DNA of 64,000 nt, from contig CP136064.1 of NCBI GenBank assembly GCA_032622095.1, positions 262,239,863 through 262,303,862 of the forward strand. Direction: 5' to 3'. The number at the start of each line of letters is the position of its first letter. Position 1 is the first letter of the stretch. The position numbers and the translations under genes are program-made. The notes below the pieces were generated by a model. That model made no database searches. It saw only the letters and a program-made list of their open reading frames with translations, and was not told the origin of the DNA. The stretch is from Siphonodentalium dalli. Lineage: Eukaryota > Mollusca > Scaphopoda > Gadilida > Siphonodentaliidae. Positions 21,400 through 35,369 of the stretch are shown here, one piece after another.

Positions 21400-21520
21400 A
21401 TATATAGTGTGAAGAATTCTGGGCTATTTGTATAAAATATCTATATAATTTGAATTAATTATCTGGTTACGTTCAGTATGCCTATCTCTTCAAGGTCTTC
21501 GCCATTACATTGTGATCTTG
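21400..21520. repeat. Direct repeat D, left copy
   Basis: GAATTCTGGGCTATTTG ... GGTCTTCGCCATTACATTGTG matches 24632-24735 at most positions. The two copies flank the second 2.8 kb repeat and the outlying 72-bp units. Confidence 0.8.
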
Positions 21521-21536
21521 GGCAGTAATCACATTT

Positions 21537-21695
21537 GGGCAGAACCTCCCGGGTAGGCGCTGGCCAGTAGCTTGCCCCACCCACATATAGGCCTATTGGC
21601 GTTTTAAAAGAATTTGGGCATAACCTATCGGACAGGCGCTGGCTAGTAGCTTGACCTACCCACCTATATTATCACTTTTATGAATTTGGGCATAA
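21537..21695. repeat. 72-bp repeat, outlying block of two units
   Basis: The same unit as 21088-21395 (TTTGGGCAGAACCTCCCGGG at 21534), separated from it by direct repeat D. The second unit here is more diverged. Confidence 0.9.
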
Positions 21696-21730
21696 TATGA
21701 GAAAGGAGAATTTTCACTGTATATATTATA

Positions 21731-24625
21731 TACTAGCAGGGTTACCCGGCGTTGCCCAGGTTAATGCGATGTGAAACCATCTGTATGCTGTGCATATTTG
21801 TTGGGAATAGAGAACACTCTTGCTTAAAGTGTTATACGTTTTCTCATAAATTGTATATTCAAATAGCATCACAAAACATGATTATTACAGTCATGGAATA
21901 TAAATAGTGGCCCACCTTGTCAATTGTCATTCTGTTTATCGCGATTAATCCGTTCCACCAATAATGAAGTATTTATGTATTTACAACTGCGTATACGTCA
22001 GACGTTATAATATGACACATGGACATCATAAAGACATTAGTTCGCATAAATAACAGATGACAATTGGGTTTTACATATTGAGATGTATCAATCAATCTAG
22101 TGGGTTGGAATAAGATCTCGAGGATACCTGGCTATCATATCTCCATGAAGATACAGATGTTTCAAAGAAATTCCCAGGTGCTCATGGTGCTATATATTGG
22201 CTAAATTGTCTCAGTTTCAACGAAATGTTGCTGCGCAAGTATATCAGCTACATTTGCCAGACAAAGAGCGAGATTTTGAGTTGTTTATGTCAGTTGATGA
22301 GTCTGTTCTAAACCCCTTGTCAGATGTCAGTATTGGGAGGATCCTGAAAAGTCATGTGCTACTTACTGAATTGTATTGTATATCAGAAGAAACTATATAT
22401 GACTGCACACTGTGACCACTATTTTTGAACAGGCCTTCCATATCTCCTGACAAATTGTAACGTTTTTTGTGGAAACTATATTGAATGGAACAGACTCAAT
22501 TTTGTTATAATATATATGCAATCATCTGACGGTTCGAGGTCTCTCAATTTGCACGAATATATGTATCTCTTCAATATAATGATAAATATACATTTAATGC
22601 TTATTATATGTATATCTTTTTGCTAGCTCATTGTGTGAATGTCCTGATTGCCATCCCCATATAAATATGACAGTTAAGACGATATAATTGTTCAAGTGAC
22701 TTATAAGTGGGTTACCATTTGTCGGGATTGTGAAATGTGAACGCCCAAATCTCCTTAAAATGATATGGAGATGGCCTGGGTAGCAAACTTATCTATGATA
22801 GTGCATATCCGCTCGCCATCCGTGACGCAAACGACACCAAGTGTGATTTAATTCATAATATATCATTAGATAAAAACATGTATGAATTTGTTGGAAATTA
22901 GTTCCAAATATATTTGTATCAGCTTTTGCCTCTTTTGACATATTTAAACCAAGCCCATTAGACTCATGGATGCATGCTATACTGGCGATGATTGTATATA
23001 TGTTGGTGGTAATATGCAATTAAACAAATTATGAGAATAGTTATGAACCCACATCTCTCACCGAAACGACAGCAATTTGCCGTCACTAAATCACACGATG
23101 ATATTCCTCGTAGCATAGAGAAGAATAATATATCAATTTGGTGGACATCTGGGATAAAAATAGTTTATTAAATCAATTGTTGATGCAACGCTGACTCGAA
23201 CAACGCCATATTGCGGAGGTGATGTATTCGTTTGGTGGAAATCGGCGACAAAACTAATTCATCATATTTGTTTAATTTTGCCGACCTCCCCCTTTTCTTC
23301 CCCTGACACCAACAGCACCATTTAATTTAAATTTAAACCCGCACCATTATGTTCCTTGTTAAAAGTTACCCCTCTTAGAACGCATTGGTGCCATCTCGAT
23401 TGTACCGCGTGAAGTTATATATAGAACACACAGACAGACAGAAAGACAGACATACAGCACAATTTGATTTCTTGTATCATTTGAGAAGCATTTATATATA
23501 TGAAATTGGTAAAAATTTGCGAGTATACAATTTCGTATCGAACTGAAGGTCCCCATATCTCTCACCCATATGGCACCAATTTGGTGTATCTAAACCACAC
23601 GATAAGATTCCTCGTATCACGGAGAAGAATATGTATCAATCTGGTGGAAATCGCCACTAAACATAAACAATTTGTGTCCCTCTCATCTGTCATCTCTATA
23701 CACAATTTATATACAATCTTTTTTATCAAATTTGGTGCCAATCCCTCCCTCCCCGTCTCTCACCTAAACAGCACCACTATGGCGTCTTTAAATCACACGA
23801 TTAGATTCCTCGTATCATGGATAAGAACGTGTATCAATTTGGTGGAAATTGGCGCCAAAATAATTGTGCATCAATATTGTGCCCCTGTCCCTTTCAATAC
23901 ACCCCTGACTCGAATGAGGCCACATTTGACAGATATAAGTCACATCATTAGACTCCTCATACCACGGGGATGATTTTGCATATAAGTGTGGTGGCAATCG
24001 GCGACTAAACCAATTATTATCAAATTTAGTGCCCACCCCCTCCCAATATCTCATCGTTTGGACAACAATTTAGCGTTCTTAAATCGCACAATTAGATTCC
24101 TTGTATCATGAAGAAGAATATATATCAATTTGGTGGAAATGAGCGCTAAAATTAGTTTTATCAATTTTGGTGCCACTCTCCCCTTTCGTGCAACCCTGAC
24201 TCGAACGACGCCACTATTGACATATTTAGACCACACCGTCGGATTCTTCATATCATCATCATGGGGATGATTATATGTAAGTTTCGTGGCAATCGGCGAC
24301 AGAACAAAATTCTGCCCCTCCCCCTTCCGTGCACCCCTGACGCGATCGGCGCGACTTTTGCCATATTTAAAACACCATTGGATTCCTCATATTATGGGGA
24401 TGATTATATATATGTTTCGTGGCAATCGCCGACAAATTTTTTTCTGCCCCTCCCCCTTTTCTGCCCCTGACAACAACGGCGTCACTTTAGAAAATTCTAA
24501 CCCGACCATTATCTTTCTCGTAAAAAGCTACTCCTAGTAGAACCCTTTGGCATCATGTAGATGGTCCCCTGTGAATTTAAATAGAACACAGACAGACAGA
24601 CAGACAGACATTCGCAAATATAGAT
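21731..24625 (+). repeat. 2.8 kb dispersed repeat, copy 2
   Basis: It starts CTAGCAGGGTTACCCGGCG and ends with CAGACAGACAGA and CATTCGCAAATA, as does copy 1 at 4762-7552, and runs colinear with it. It is bracketed by direct repeat D. The frame at 22197-22415 corresponds to a degraded frame near 5206-5430 in copy 1; both are too broken to assign. Confidence 0.7.
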
Positions 24626-24631
24626 ATAGAC

Positions 24632-24735
24632 AGTGAAAATTCTGGACTATTTGTAGAAAATAACTATATAATTTGAATTAATTACCTGGTAAAGTTCAGT
24701 ATCTCTTCAAGGTCTTTGCCATTACATTGTGCTGC
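24632..24735. repeat. Direct repeat D, right copy
   Basis: Begins GTGAAAATTCTGGACTATTT directly after copy 2 of the 2.8 kb repeat; see 21400-21520. Confidence 0.8.
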
Positions 24736-27469
24736 GACAAATAGGAATATCATCTACAAGATTGAGCTCCAACAAACACAGAAATCTATACCATCTACTA
24801 TAAACAGTTTGTTGCCATTTGTGGGTGGTTGAACAGTTGAGCCATATATGTGATGTCATGACGTTGTCAACGTCATGGCAAGACATCTTGTTGGTTTGTA
24901 AAGGATGTTCATAAATATGGAGGATGGGTGTTCTGTTTTATGATTGATAATATTATGATAAATATTATTCCAGTGTTCACAATATGCATGGTTATAAGGA
25001 GAGTTATAACACCAAACACCTGGTTGCTATGGAAACCATGAAATCACCAATTCATGTTACATATTACCCGTATACTCTCCGCTACATTAAATATGACATG
25101 ACATTTGCATAGGATGGGAAAAGCTTGAAAATGAAAAAAATTACGCGAAAAATAGCAAAAAAGGAGAGAAAATCAACATTTTAGAGGATATATCAGATAG
25201 CGCCACCTTGTGGCAATTATCATAAATACTAATATCCTAGCTCAGACTATCCCAGATGGCTGCTGTAACATAAAAACGTAGATTAAGTACATTTTTGCAT
25301 GATAAATCATGCAAAATATGACCGATATCATAAAAAAGCGTCCAAATAGCGGCCATTTTGAAAACGGTTGCCATGGAGACGGGAGCACGTCGACATCGCG
25401 ATCACCCAAATTTTTTTTGAAACACATTGTCCAAGGATCAACCCCAACATAAAACCTTGCGTCCACTCGGAAAATCCTACTGGGTTATAGGCTAGGGCCT
25501 GCATTATAAGCAAATTAACAGCAACAAAAAAATTTATAGTAAGCCGACAACACAATTGTTTTATAAATTCATCCAACATAACCAATCCTCAAACAATGAA
25601 ACGTATAATTTGCATCGTGTAAACACGTATAAAACCAGAATAATAATGATCACACACGCAGTGATATACAATTACCACATACTTATTAACGCACTAATCA
25701 ACTTAAAGCCACATGGCGGTTTGCGCTCCAAAATACACAAAATAATATTCGCTTTTGAAATTTTCCCGGTATCAAAATTGGTAGATAAATACCCAAACTA
25801 CCTTTCTACGACCAATATATGTCCCATAAAGACGCATTTATGTCATGAAAATTACATCAAAATCTCAATGTTCGGGTCCCGACCAGAACATGTTTTTCCA
25901 ACCTGCCATTTTGGATGATGCAATCACCGACAAGAGCCGATGATTTCCGGGTGTATTCGTAAATAAGCTTCCCAAGCGTCTTATAATTTCCAGTACGCGA
26001 TAAAGGGGTTTCAATTTGATCATATGTGTCCCTGGGAGAAAAAATGGTTTCTGTTGACAAGAATTTAATGATAGGACGGTCATCCTGAATTTATCCGAGA
26101 CGTGGCGATGGTGCGATTGGGGGAGGGGGTTCAGAAAGGAACATAATATTACTTATACATGTATAATAAGTGATTATGTTGAGATGCATTTCTATTTAAA
26201 TTTCAATCCAACATCATTATCGTAGTAAATTGTATGATTTCCAGTATATGCTGAATATATTTCGTATAGAATATAGGAATGGGCGCCAAGTATTAGATCA
26301 TGTCATAGATTTATACTCTGGCTACCGTAGATATCATATTCAACCAGTTAAAAATATGGGAACGTTTTAATGTTTTGACGGAGAACTTTATAGCATTGAA
26401 AAAACAACTCAGTGACTATATATATTTATTTATTACTTGTTCCTTAATAATATATTTCACAATATGGGGTGTGACAATCCAGATAGCATGATTTGCCTGT
26501 GACTTTTGTGAGTCGACATCGAAATAAACATTGAATTGATTACCCGTGAGAAATGTCATGATTGTAAATGATGCCAATCAAACTCGACTCAACAAAGTGA
26601 CATATTTCATGCAACATCGAGCTGGGATCTTCGTGAACTACGTACACAGTGGAATACACTATTTACTGAGGAACGATATTAACTAAGAATATATTAGCTG
26701 CACTGGTTTAAAAAAAAATGTTTATAACTTTCCCTATCTGAACATGAAACACTTCACATTACTTCAACTGGTGTATAATTATATCCACGGGCGCAGCCAG
26801 TGTAGATATTCATGATATGATCTAGCTAAGTATATGCATATAGTTTTTCACAATTTACGTAGATCCGTCCATTGCATGGTTATATGTTGAAATCAACTGT
26901 AAACAAGATATACAGGCGGGGAGAGTGTGTACACACGCACGTAGAATTGGAACTGTGTTAATTATCTACTTGGATTAACTGTTTTGAATATATTTTTTTT
27001 AACACACGGAAACATCAGACATCATATGAAAGTAGAAGACGTGAGCCTTGTGTTCCACACCTCTGTATAATTTGATAGTTGTGTCGTAGGAACGACATGT
27101 AAACAATGTAGACACATTTTGAGGAAAAATAAATTAAAATGAATGTAATCCTATTCTACTACTGAAACCGATGGTGAAGACGTTGTTTTTTTGGTGTTAT
27201 TTTTCATGTCGATTTTCTTACTATTCCAATATCAAATGGGGTAACATGTGTGATATGGCCATGTTGGGACAGATATTGTACATAATTATATGGTTTACTA
27301 CAAAGCATTGTTTGTGTATATTTCATTTTATTGCTAACTTGGCGATAGTTGGTGCACCTAAAGCCAATTGTCACCATGGATGTCATTTTGAATAGAACAT
27401 TTTGCTCTAAGCGGATTTATCGGATTTTGGATATGTTGTAGAGGATATGATTATTATTCCTATTCAAAA
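24736..27469. other. Unassigned DNA
   Basis: No supported gene. A near-perfect 21-bp palindrome CATGACGTTGTCAACGTCATG lies at 24857-24877. The 25260-26060 stretch has GGCCATTTTG and CCTGCCATTTTGG motifs typical of dispersed repeats. The 120-codon frame at 25556-25918 has no recognisable feature. Confidence 0.55.
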
Positions 27470-27485
27470 TGGAATAAAAAAAAAT

Positions 27486-27534
<49 letters not shown>

Positions 27535-27535
27535 T
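27470..27535. repeat. Poly-A and AT-dinucleotide microsatellite
   Basis: An A-run of about 30 bp is followed by about 13 AT units. Confidence 0.97.
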
Positions 27536-27547
27536 TGAAATGAGTGT

Positions 27548-27590
27548 TTCTCTCATATGATATTTTTGAAATATCATCTGAGAGAAACAC
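27548..27590. repeat. Hairpin next to AT microsatellite
   Basis: GTGTTTCTCTCATATGATAT pairs with ATATCATCTGAGAGAAACAC with one mismatch and a very short loop. Confidence 0.9.
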
Positions 27591-28289
27591 GAATTATATA
27601 TTATATTTATCATATGACACCTATAAATTGATTATGATGTCCAAAACGCATACAAATCACTAAATAGCTATGACATCGACAGTAAAAGGTTAATGTGACG
27701 TCAATTCATTGCACCGGAAGCCCAATTACACCTGGTGAACTAGCAGAAATAATATGCACGCGAAGATATAGTGCGCTATTCTGTTCTCAGTTTGTGACAT
27801 TATATCGTATGTTTATTAGATAAATATGAATTACATATTCTATTTATCGTATAACAATGTCCAAAACAATATATTTCAAGATTATAATTCGGAGAATTTC
27901 GGCATCGCGTTGATTCGTGTATTTGACGCGCACGAATTTGACCTGCATTTAGTCTCGGCCCCAGCTGCCATTCAGCCAATCAGAACACACTTTTTGTCAT
28001 CAAACCAATCAAATTATCGGAAGGTGATATGAACTAGTAATTGATATGAAATTGATTTATGACATAGTAAAAAAATTCCCCGACTATCTGTCTTCTTGAA
28101 AATCTACAACCCGGAAATCAGCTCTACGACACATGGTTTAATATCATCACACGCTAGCTTAATTAATGGACCAAAGAAATCAACTCACGTAAGGGTAGCT
28201 GTGATTCCCTAGTATTCACTGCAAATAATATTAACATTAGCTTGTATTTCCTGGTTTGATTATCAATAATTACACTCCGTACAGAACGG

Positions 28290-28865
28290 TTCGTCTAAAG
28301 AATGGACGCCAATCGTAATTTGGAGTATAAATACTATATGGGACGCGTGTCCATTTCATAGTTGTTCATTTCATTTATAAGGTGGTACCGTGTCCATTTC
28401 AACGAAAATCGACGAACAACGTCATCGTGTAACTTACCCCATTGACCGAGTTCGCCTGAAAGTGCAGAATGTATCTTCTGCTTTGTTCATAGTTATATGT
28501 GTTTCCTTTCGATTCCAGGAAATAGTATGATATTTATGGATTGTCACATGTATGCATGATTGTATGTACTGTGCAGTCTTATGATACCAATTAATTCCAT
28601 ATTAAATATATTTTATTTCGTTTCGCTCAGTACCTACAGTACCAAGTGAAGTACATTAAAGCACAGTAGATCGGTAAATGCGTGATGGTCATTCTTATTG
28701 TATTTCACATCAGGAATTTCGATCACTTTTCACTCGCACCGATGGGTGTAGACTGTAGTTACTATATCGTGTAGTTATTTATTGTGTCTTATGTTCTCAA
28801 TAAAACGCAAACTACGGTCACGAATGAACTTATATTGTAATTCGATACTCATAATTCGCATTTGC
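28290..28865 (+). repeat. LTR-like dispersed repeat, copy 1
   Basis: It contains TATAAATA (about 28325), then a block with TTTCAACGAAAATCGACGAAC, then CTTCTGCTTTGTTCATA, then ATGTTCTCAATAAAAC (about 28790). The order TATA box - leader - AATAAA over about 470 bp resembles a solo LTR or a short Pol II-transcribed unit. A diverged copy lies in the opposite orientation at 50330-50790. Exact borders and a target-site duplication were not found. Confidence 0.5.
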
Positions 28866-29689
28866 AATACCAGCAATAAAAAAACACAGTAACCAGATGT
28901 TCCGATTACGACATTAATTAATTAACCATGACAGCCGACAAAATCATGTTATTACTATTTACTATTATCTACGTATGGGTCATTTATCCCAGTGAGTCTA
29001 ATTAGATAGGTCTCCGGGATCCGTTAACATCGCATGTCTTAAAAGGGCACTAACAAACTAGAGGTCAGATTCCATGGAATCAGATATACTTCCATGGTAT
29101 CCCATTCCATGTGTGTGTTATGCGTATATGTGTGATCCTCTTCGGGCGAATAGATATTGGTGTTTTGTGATCCGATGGTGGACTTGCATTGACATTTCTA
29201 AATGAGATACATATTCCAAAGGTTTATGTCATTTTGTTCGACCCACCGTAGATGCTTAATAACAGTCTATTGCATCATGGTCGTGACCAACTGAGCCACC
29301 ATTCACCCCAGCCAATGAGTTCATTTTTATTCGGTAGGGATATATTTTAGAGCTAATTATAACCCCTCCCCCAGACGCCCATATCAATTTCAACGGTCAC
29401 GAAATTTGGCGTGTCTGATTATATCGTAATCGACATGTAGATCAAAAGGGTGTAAAGCATATTAATGTACCATAACTCTGTTATTTCACATTTATTGGAT
29501 AGTTCTTTCAGTTTCGGATTCAGAATCTTTTAGTTTTAATGGGGGAGGAAAGACCGCTTGGTTAATTAATTAATTAGTATTTCAGTGCGTCATCGCTACA
29601 CTATAGTCCATAGTCATTAACGACTTTGTAATAGAGTTAACTGTAATCGAGAGATAACTATATCACAATCGATAATGCTAGCTGAGTGC
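28866..29689. other. Unassigned DNA
   Basis: No supported gene or repeat. Confidence 0.55.
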
Positions 29690-30720
29690 TTACTCGTCCG
29701 ATCTGAAACTAACGTTGTCCTTATATACTACCAAACACATGCAGTGTTCAAAATATAAAACACTTGATTCGCGATTTGCCATTTTTACCCCGTTTACGAG
29801 TTTCGGTGGTATTTGCCAAATGCCTTGACCCTCCCCGGGGCGTACGTGACCTCTCCGTTGGACAGGTTACTTTTATAGTAGAGCGGACATACATATAGTA
29901 TATCGGTGAACATATTCATGCATTTGCCTTGCTCCTTGATAACTCCGTTTGAATTTGCGTCATAAAGATTGGGTTTGAATTTGAGTAATATATATCACCC
30001 GTTAACAACGTTACACGCTACCAGGGTTAACCGTCCACTCTGAAACTTTGAAAAGTGTACTAATCTTGCGTTTAGATACTACTAATCACATCCACTCGTC
30101 GAAAAGTTTTTATCTCAATATCTGATTTTCGGAGTAATTTTCCCCATTTGATTTTCGCTGGAATTTGCCAAATCTGAACCCACCCCGACACAAACACTCC
30201 GTTGAGCAGGTTGCGTTTATAGTAGAGAGGTCAAATTTTGGAGGCGTACCTACGGTATACCGGCTTACATGCATTAAACTGGCTCCTTCATTAGCCCGTT
30301 TGGATTTGGGGCTAAAAATAGGTTAGTGATAGACTACTTAAGTATACATATTTATGTTATATAGCGTTGTCACGAGTAAACCGTTCCATCTGAAAATTAG
30401 AAAATCGCACCGTAGATGCGTGTGAACACTACCCATCAGATGTACACGTCAAACAAAATTTATCTCGATGTTTGAATTTCCCCCCTTTTGCAATTTTCGT
30501 GGAATATTCCTAAAGTCTCAACCCACCCCGACTCGCATTCTCCGTTGGGCAGGTTACTTTTAAAGTATAGTGGTCAAACTATTGGGACGTACATACAGTA
30601 TGTCAACGTACCTGCTACGACATTATCTTGCTCTTTAATTAGCCGGTTTGGATTTGGCGGGAAAATAGGTGCAATATTTCCGTACCCCGTAATGCGGAAA
30701 GTCCTGGGGAAAATCATTTC
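29690..30720. repeat. 344-bp diverged tandem repeat, three copies
   Basis: CTCCGTTG(G/A) followed by CAGGTT and TTTATAGTA occurs at 29853, 30197 and 30540 (spacing 344 and 343). Each unit also carries a CACCCCGAC-type block and a GTTTGGATTTGG-type block. Confidence 0.85.
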
Positions 30721-33636
30721 TGAGCGGTATATTCGGGTCCGGATCACTCGTCTAATTCGGAATATGAAATAAAAAATTTAGAGCGATGGACTTATAAAAA
30801 AAAAAAAAAATCGGTTTATTCATCCTGGTGTATAGTGTGTCCCTATTTATGGGCGGATCTCCTCTGCTCCTTATAATTTCCGAGATAATAAAATGACATT
30901 TTTTCATATAAAGGGAGATAACTCCGCGGGGTAAACGCGGACAATATCCGTTATGCACCAAAGGCATAGAACTCATTTACCCCAACATACTTGCTAACTT
31001 TGAGTTTTCTAATCCTAATACTTTCAGAGATTAGGGCGTTGAAAAATAGTTTAGTATAATAATAATGAAAAATATTCGAAAAAGAGCCATAACGCTGTCA
31101 AAAGATATTGGACCAACATGCGGATACCTTTATTTTTAGTAGACCTAGGATGCCTACAATCGCCAAAGATTTCACATTCCTACTGCCATTAGTTTCTGAG
31201 TATTTCCAAATAAACGGAACACGGCACCAGTACAAAAACAATATTCTTCCTTGGTTACACCATGGAAGTATAATAACTGAATTAAATAGTTAATTATATA
31301 TAAATGGTTGCAATCTGTCGGTGAAAATTGAAACACTGAGATAAATTGACCCGTGGAGTGTCATGGGATATATGCCATTGACCTCAGATGTCTTAATGGG
31401 GCAATGATCAATAAAGAGCGCACCTTATCGGCTTAGAAGATATGTTGGAGTATTGGTACAGATGGGTAAATAAAGCGCGTTCATTGTCAACCCAGAAGAT
31501 ATGTAGAAAAAAATGATGCACAAAAGTAAAATGACATGGGGAATGTCACGTGATAGTGCTGTTGACCTCACATGACTTAAATTGGCACTAATACTTGGTA
31601 GTAAAGAGTGTTTATTATCGAATGAAAATATAGATACACATGACACGAGTGATGTAAGAGTAGATTAGCAAGTTATTTTCAGATGATGTTGGTGAAAAGT
31701 GAGGCGAGTGCAAGAAGTTCTAATACTGATAATATTGATGCACATAACATAGTTACTTGGTGTACATGTATGCATATTTGTGATATGACTATTTGACTGT
31801 GGAATCTGATTTTAATGGATGTTCCATACCATTAACACTACTACCATTAAGGACTATTGGGCATTTATACTGTATAATGTATACTGGCATACTTAAACTC
31901 CAACATGCCAAAGTGATTATATGAAATAACGTTGTGTCAAGATGGATGACAAATCGTATTTATGTGCTAGTACCGTATGTGAATATGTGACTTGTGTGGA
32001 ATATCACCTACTTTATGTGCGATGGTGAATTGACGAGATGACGATCCGTACTTGTGTACCACCCTCGAATTTCTTAACCAAGGGACCATTTGGGAACAGG
32101 GTACATACCAGTTGGTACCGCTTCCACATTCAGCTAAATTACTGTATGTACCGGTATGGTATTAAGAGTAATTTGACACTTCAACGTATGGAACTGTTTG
32201 TCATGCATCACTCCCTGGTTACATGCATTGCCATGCATGTATATTGTACAATTTTATTATACAGTAATAACAAATTATTGTTTATACTTGATTCTTGGAG
32301 CATTTAGTTTTCCCTATTAAAATATCGTTGCATTAGAAATTATAACGTAACATTATGCAATGGATTTTGTAACTTCAAAAAGCCCATCTATTTATCATAT
32401 TTTATGTATAGCACAAAAGAGCGCATGTGTACCATATATGGGGTTTTTGATGCTATGCATTCTTGTTAGTCTTGCAGACATTGACATTGCCTCGTAAATT
32501 TATGAAAGACTATTTTCCAGAGTAATTTTCAAAAATGATGAAATGTTTTTGATTAATTTATTAATGTTTAGCGGTATTCCACCTGAAGTGGGTTATAACC
32601 TTCATGTGGTGTGAACCGCCACCCACCCCGTGGATCTGGAATCCCCCTTTTAAAAAGGCATTGGACATATGACTCAGATTAAAGATATCTTATAAGTCAT
32701 ACAGTTGCCTTTACATTTACTTTGCATTTACATTCTCAAACGTTCCGCAAATATACAACGGAACATAGAACATAGACCACTGCATGGTCTGTTGCTTGAT
32801 TGTTGGGTATATTCCACAACCAAAATTTCAAACAAATTAAAAAAATCCAACTATTCCACACAACGTGGCAAAAACTACCATGGAATCCTATGTATTCCGG
32901 ATTGACATATTGCCTGACATTTGCAAATAAATATATTCCACATCACGTGGTAACCAAATGAAATCTGGTGTATTCCGTATACACATGTACCACATGTAAA
33001 AAGACATAACAATGTCGACTTGTCTAAAGTAAAGCGCTCTGCCCCTGACGAAACACTAGCTTATCCTTAAAGTGACTATACAAATTCAAGCAGTGTGGGG
33101 CATCACGATTGAATAAACGTTACCGCTGGTCAACGGCTGATGGTTGGGTATACATACACCATTTTATATACAAATCTGATACAATATTCCGTCACCCTAC
33201 AGCACATATTGCCATAATGAAATTATACAATGTTCCGTAGCCTTACAGAACATAGTGCCGGCAGCAATTTTCAGGATGTTTGTACCGTCTGAAAACGGAA
33301 ATTGTTTAACAGTGTTACTAACATTGTCCGCTGTTAGCACTCATCTTGCTAGATGAAGTCGAGTGCTCAATATTGAAATGACGTAGAATTGTCAGCGCTT
33401 CATCGTATATGATGGCAGTTCGTCGTCTATCATCGAATTTCGGAATGATTAGCAGCTGCCTAGCCTCAGCACACTAACTTTGTCCCCTTTATATATACAT
33501 GGGACTTGATGATATCGGGTGCAAAACTGTAACATTTATAATTTTCACCGCATGGTCATTAGATGGCAACTCGTCGTCGGTCTCAGACATTCCTGCTCCG
33601 ATTAGTAGCAATCGAATTGTGAGGAGATCTCTCATG
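30721..33636. other. Unassigned DNA
   Basis: No supported gene. Two diverged tandem copies of a block of about 180 bp (GTGTCATGGGATATATG ... and ATGTCACGTGATAGTGC ...) span about 31355-31640. A poly-A run lies at 30797-30811. Confidence 0.55.
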
Positions 33637-33858
33637 TTACATGTTGTCCATTGGCTCATTAATTAGTAGTTCTGTTCTGTCAGCTGTATGTATTTTTCGA
33701 TATATGTTTTTCAAACAATGTGTGATCAAAACAGAAATGATCGGCATAACGACGGACACTACGCATATGACGATCCAGACTTCGTTCGCTGTCTTCGCTG
33801 GAGCAACTTGGGTTGTATCCACTGGGCTTTCGGTTACACTCATTGTATTGCCTTCCAT
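33637..33858 (-). CDS. Small single-pass membrane protein or terminal TM exon (hypothetical)
   Basis: A 73-codon frame. Thr/Pro-rich residues 1-25 precede a hydrophobic segment WIVICVVSVVMPIISVLITHC (residues 28-48), then a basic stop-transfer KNIYRKI and a short acidic tail ending at TAA. The shape is that of a type I or III single-pass protein without a cleaved signal, or of the last exon of a larger receptor whose upstream exons lie to the right. TGA directly precedes the ATG. No homologue was recognised, and an overlapping plus-strand frame exists, so this may be chance. Confidence 0.35.
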   Translation of the reverse strand: MEGNTMSVTESPVDTTQVAPAKTANEVWIVICVVSVVMPIISVLITHCLKNIYRKIHTADRTELLINEPMDNM

Positions 33859-35369
33859 TCAAGAGCAACAATTATAAAACCTGGAACATATAACGAAACA
33901 AGAGCTGAATATGGTTGTACACAATTTCATCTGTGTGGTGTCTGTATCCGTACGGCTGGAAATGTCCAATTTGTATGGTAGGAAATATTCCAACTAATGG
34001 CCATTTTAAACCAAATATTTGACCGAAAGATGGACAATAATTATCTAGTACCCTAAACGGTTTAGGTCGACGGCGATCCCAGATTGTCTACTCTTAGAAT
34101 ATTTACGCGATCGCTGACTAAACCATGGAACCGGAACAAACGAAAGGGTCTCAATTTAAAGTGGTACTGTACTCCATTTTCAATAAATTCCCGATGATAG
34201 CAACTATCTAATATCGATAATATATAGAAAACTAAGTAAATTGAGTCAAATCTGTATTCTGTAAACATTCAGGTTAATAGCTTGTCTTAAAATCAAAGTT
34301 AATAATTTGATATAAATTTAATTTATGGCTGGAGCCATAATTTAAATAACGAATTCCGCATACAAGACATAATCAAAATAATTCACGGAAATTGGATTAA
34401 GCATCGCGTGGCAACATGATCGTGTAAACAATTTTGTTGATACGGGGCGTAAACGCAAGCCACGTACTGACTAGTGACTATATAATGACCTATATAAGTA
34501 TATGGGACTATTATGCATATAATATAGAAATTATTTGATACATTTGCCTGAAAGTGCCAAAAATTACTCGACAACGATAATTTGTATTTTCTCATTCCGG
34601 TTAATCTACCGTCCGTAACATTCCTTCGTACTCAACAGACTTTCAAATAATGGAAATATGGTTACCTTATTCTACGATGCAGCGACTATAGAAAACAACA
34701 ACAACACTTGAGTATAGTATACCTTTAATCGACAAATATAAGAAACAAAACACGGATTTGAGTGTCATATCCAGCTCTAGCCAATTATATCGAGGAATTT
34801 GTTCGGAATTCTTCCCTGCAGGTATGTTAACATCTCAAATTTGAGATAACTCTTACCAAATAATGATACATGATTTTCAGGTTCGAACGAGCCATGCAAT
34901 GTTAGGTTAACATTGTTGGAAACTTTCTCTACGGGAACAGTTTTAACGTGCTGTGGTCTAAAATTTCCGACTAAATAATGCATAATGTATTTCCAACGAT
35001 ATTGAGCATTTTAGCCAAAGTGTTTGGTGGGGTCCCGTGTTGCTACGTTCTTGTCCATACGCGCCCATTGTGTCATGCGCAGAAGAAGGCATGCAGACAT
35101 TAAACTATCACAGTATATGAGTGTACACGAATGTTACATGCATACATTTCCAGCTATCAGTGACCAACCGCCAGTCACACATTGTGCAATACAAACAGAT
35201 GATAACGTCATTGCAGTGGATATATGGAGCCAAATTCCACGCAGTACCATTATCACTGCGCTAAATCACATCCACGGCATTGGTACTTCAGTTCAACTGT
35301 GCGGACCAGTACATTCATTTTTAGAATTGGAAATCCCATTCAAACTGACACTTCCTATATATATATATA
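33859..35369. other. Unassigned DNA
   Basis: No supported gene. The plus frame at 35024-35383 (119 codons) has no recognised domain and ends in a TA run. Confidence 0.5.

Noticed and set aside
33641-33981. Plus-strand frames opposite the small membrane ORF
   Set aside because: The minus frame has the more protein-like layout (TM segment with a stop-transfer); the plus frames lack one.
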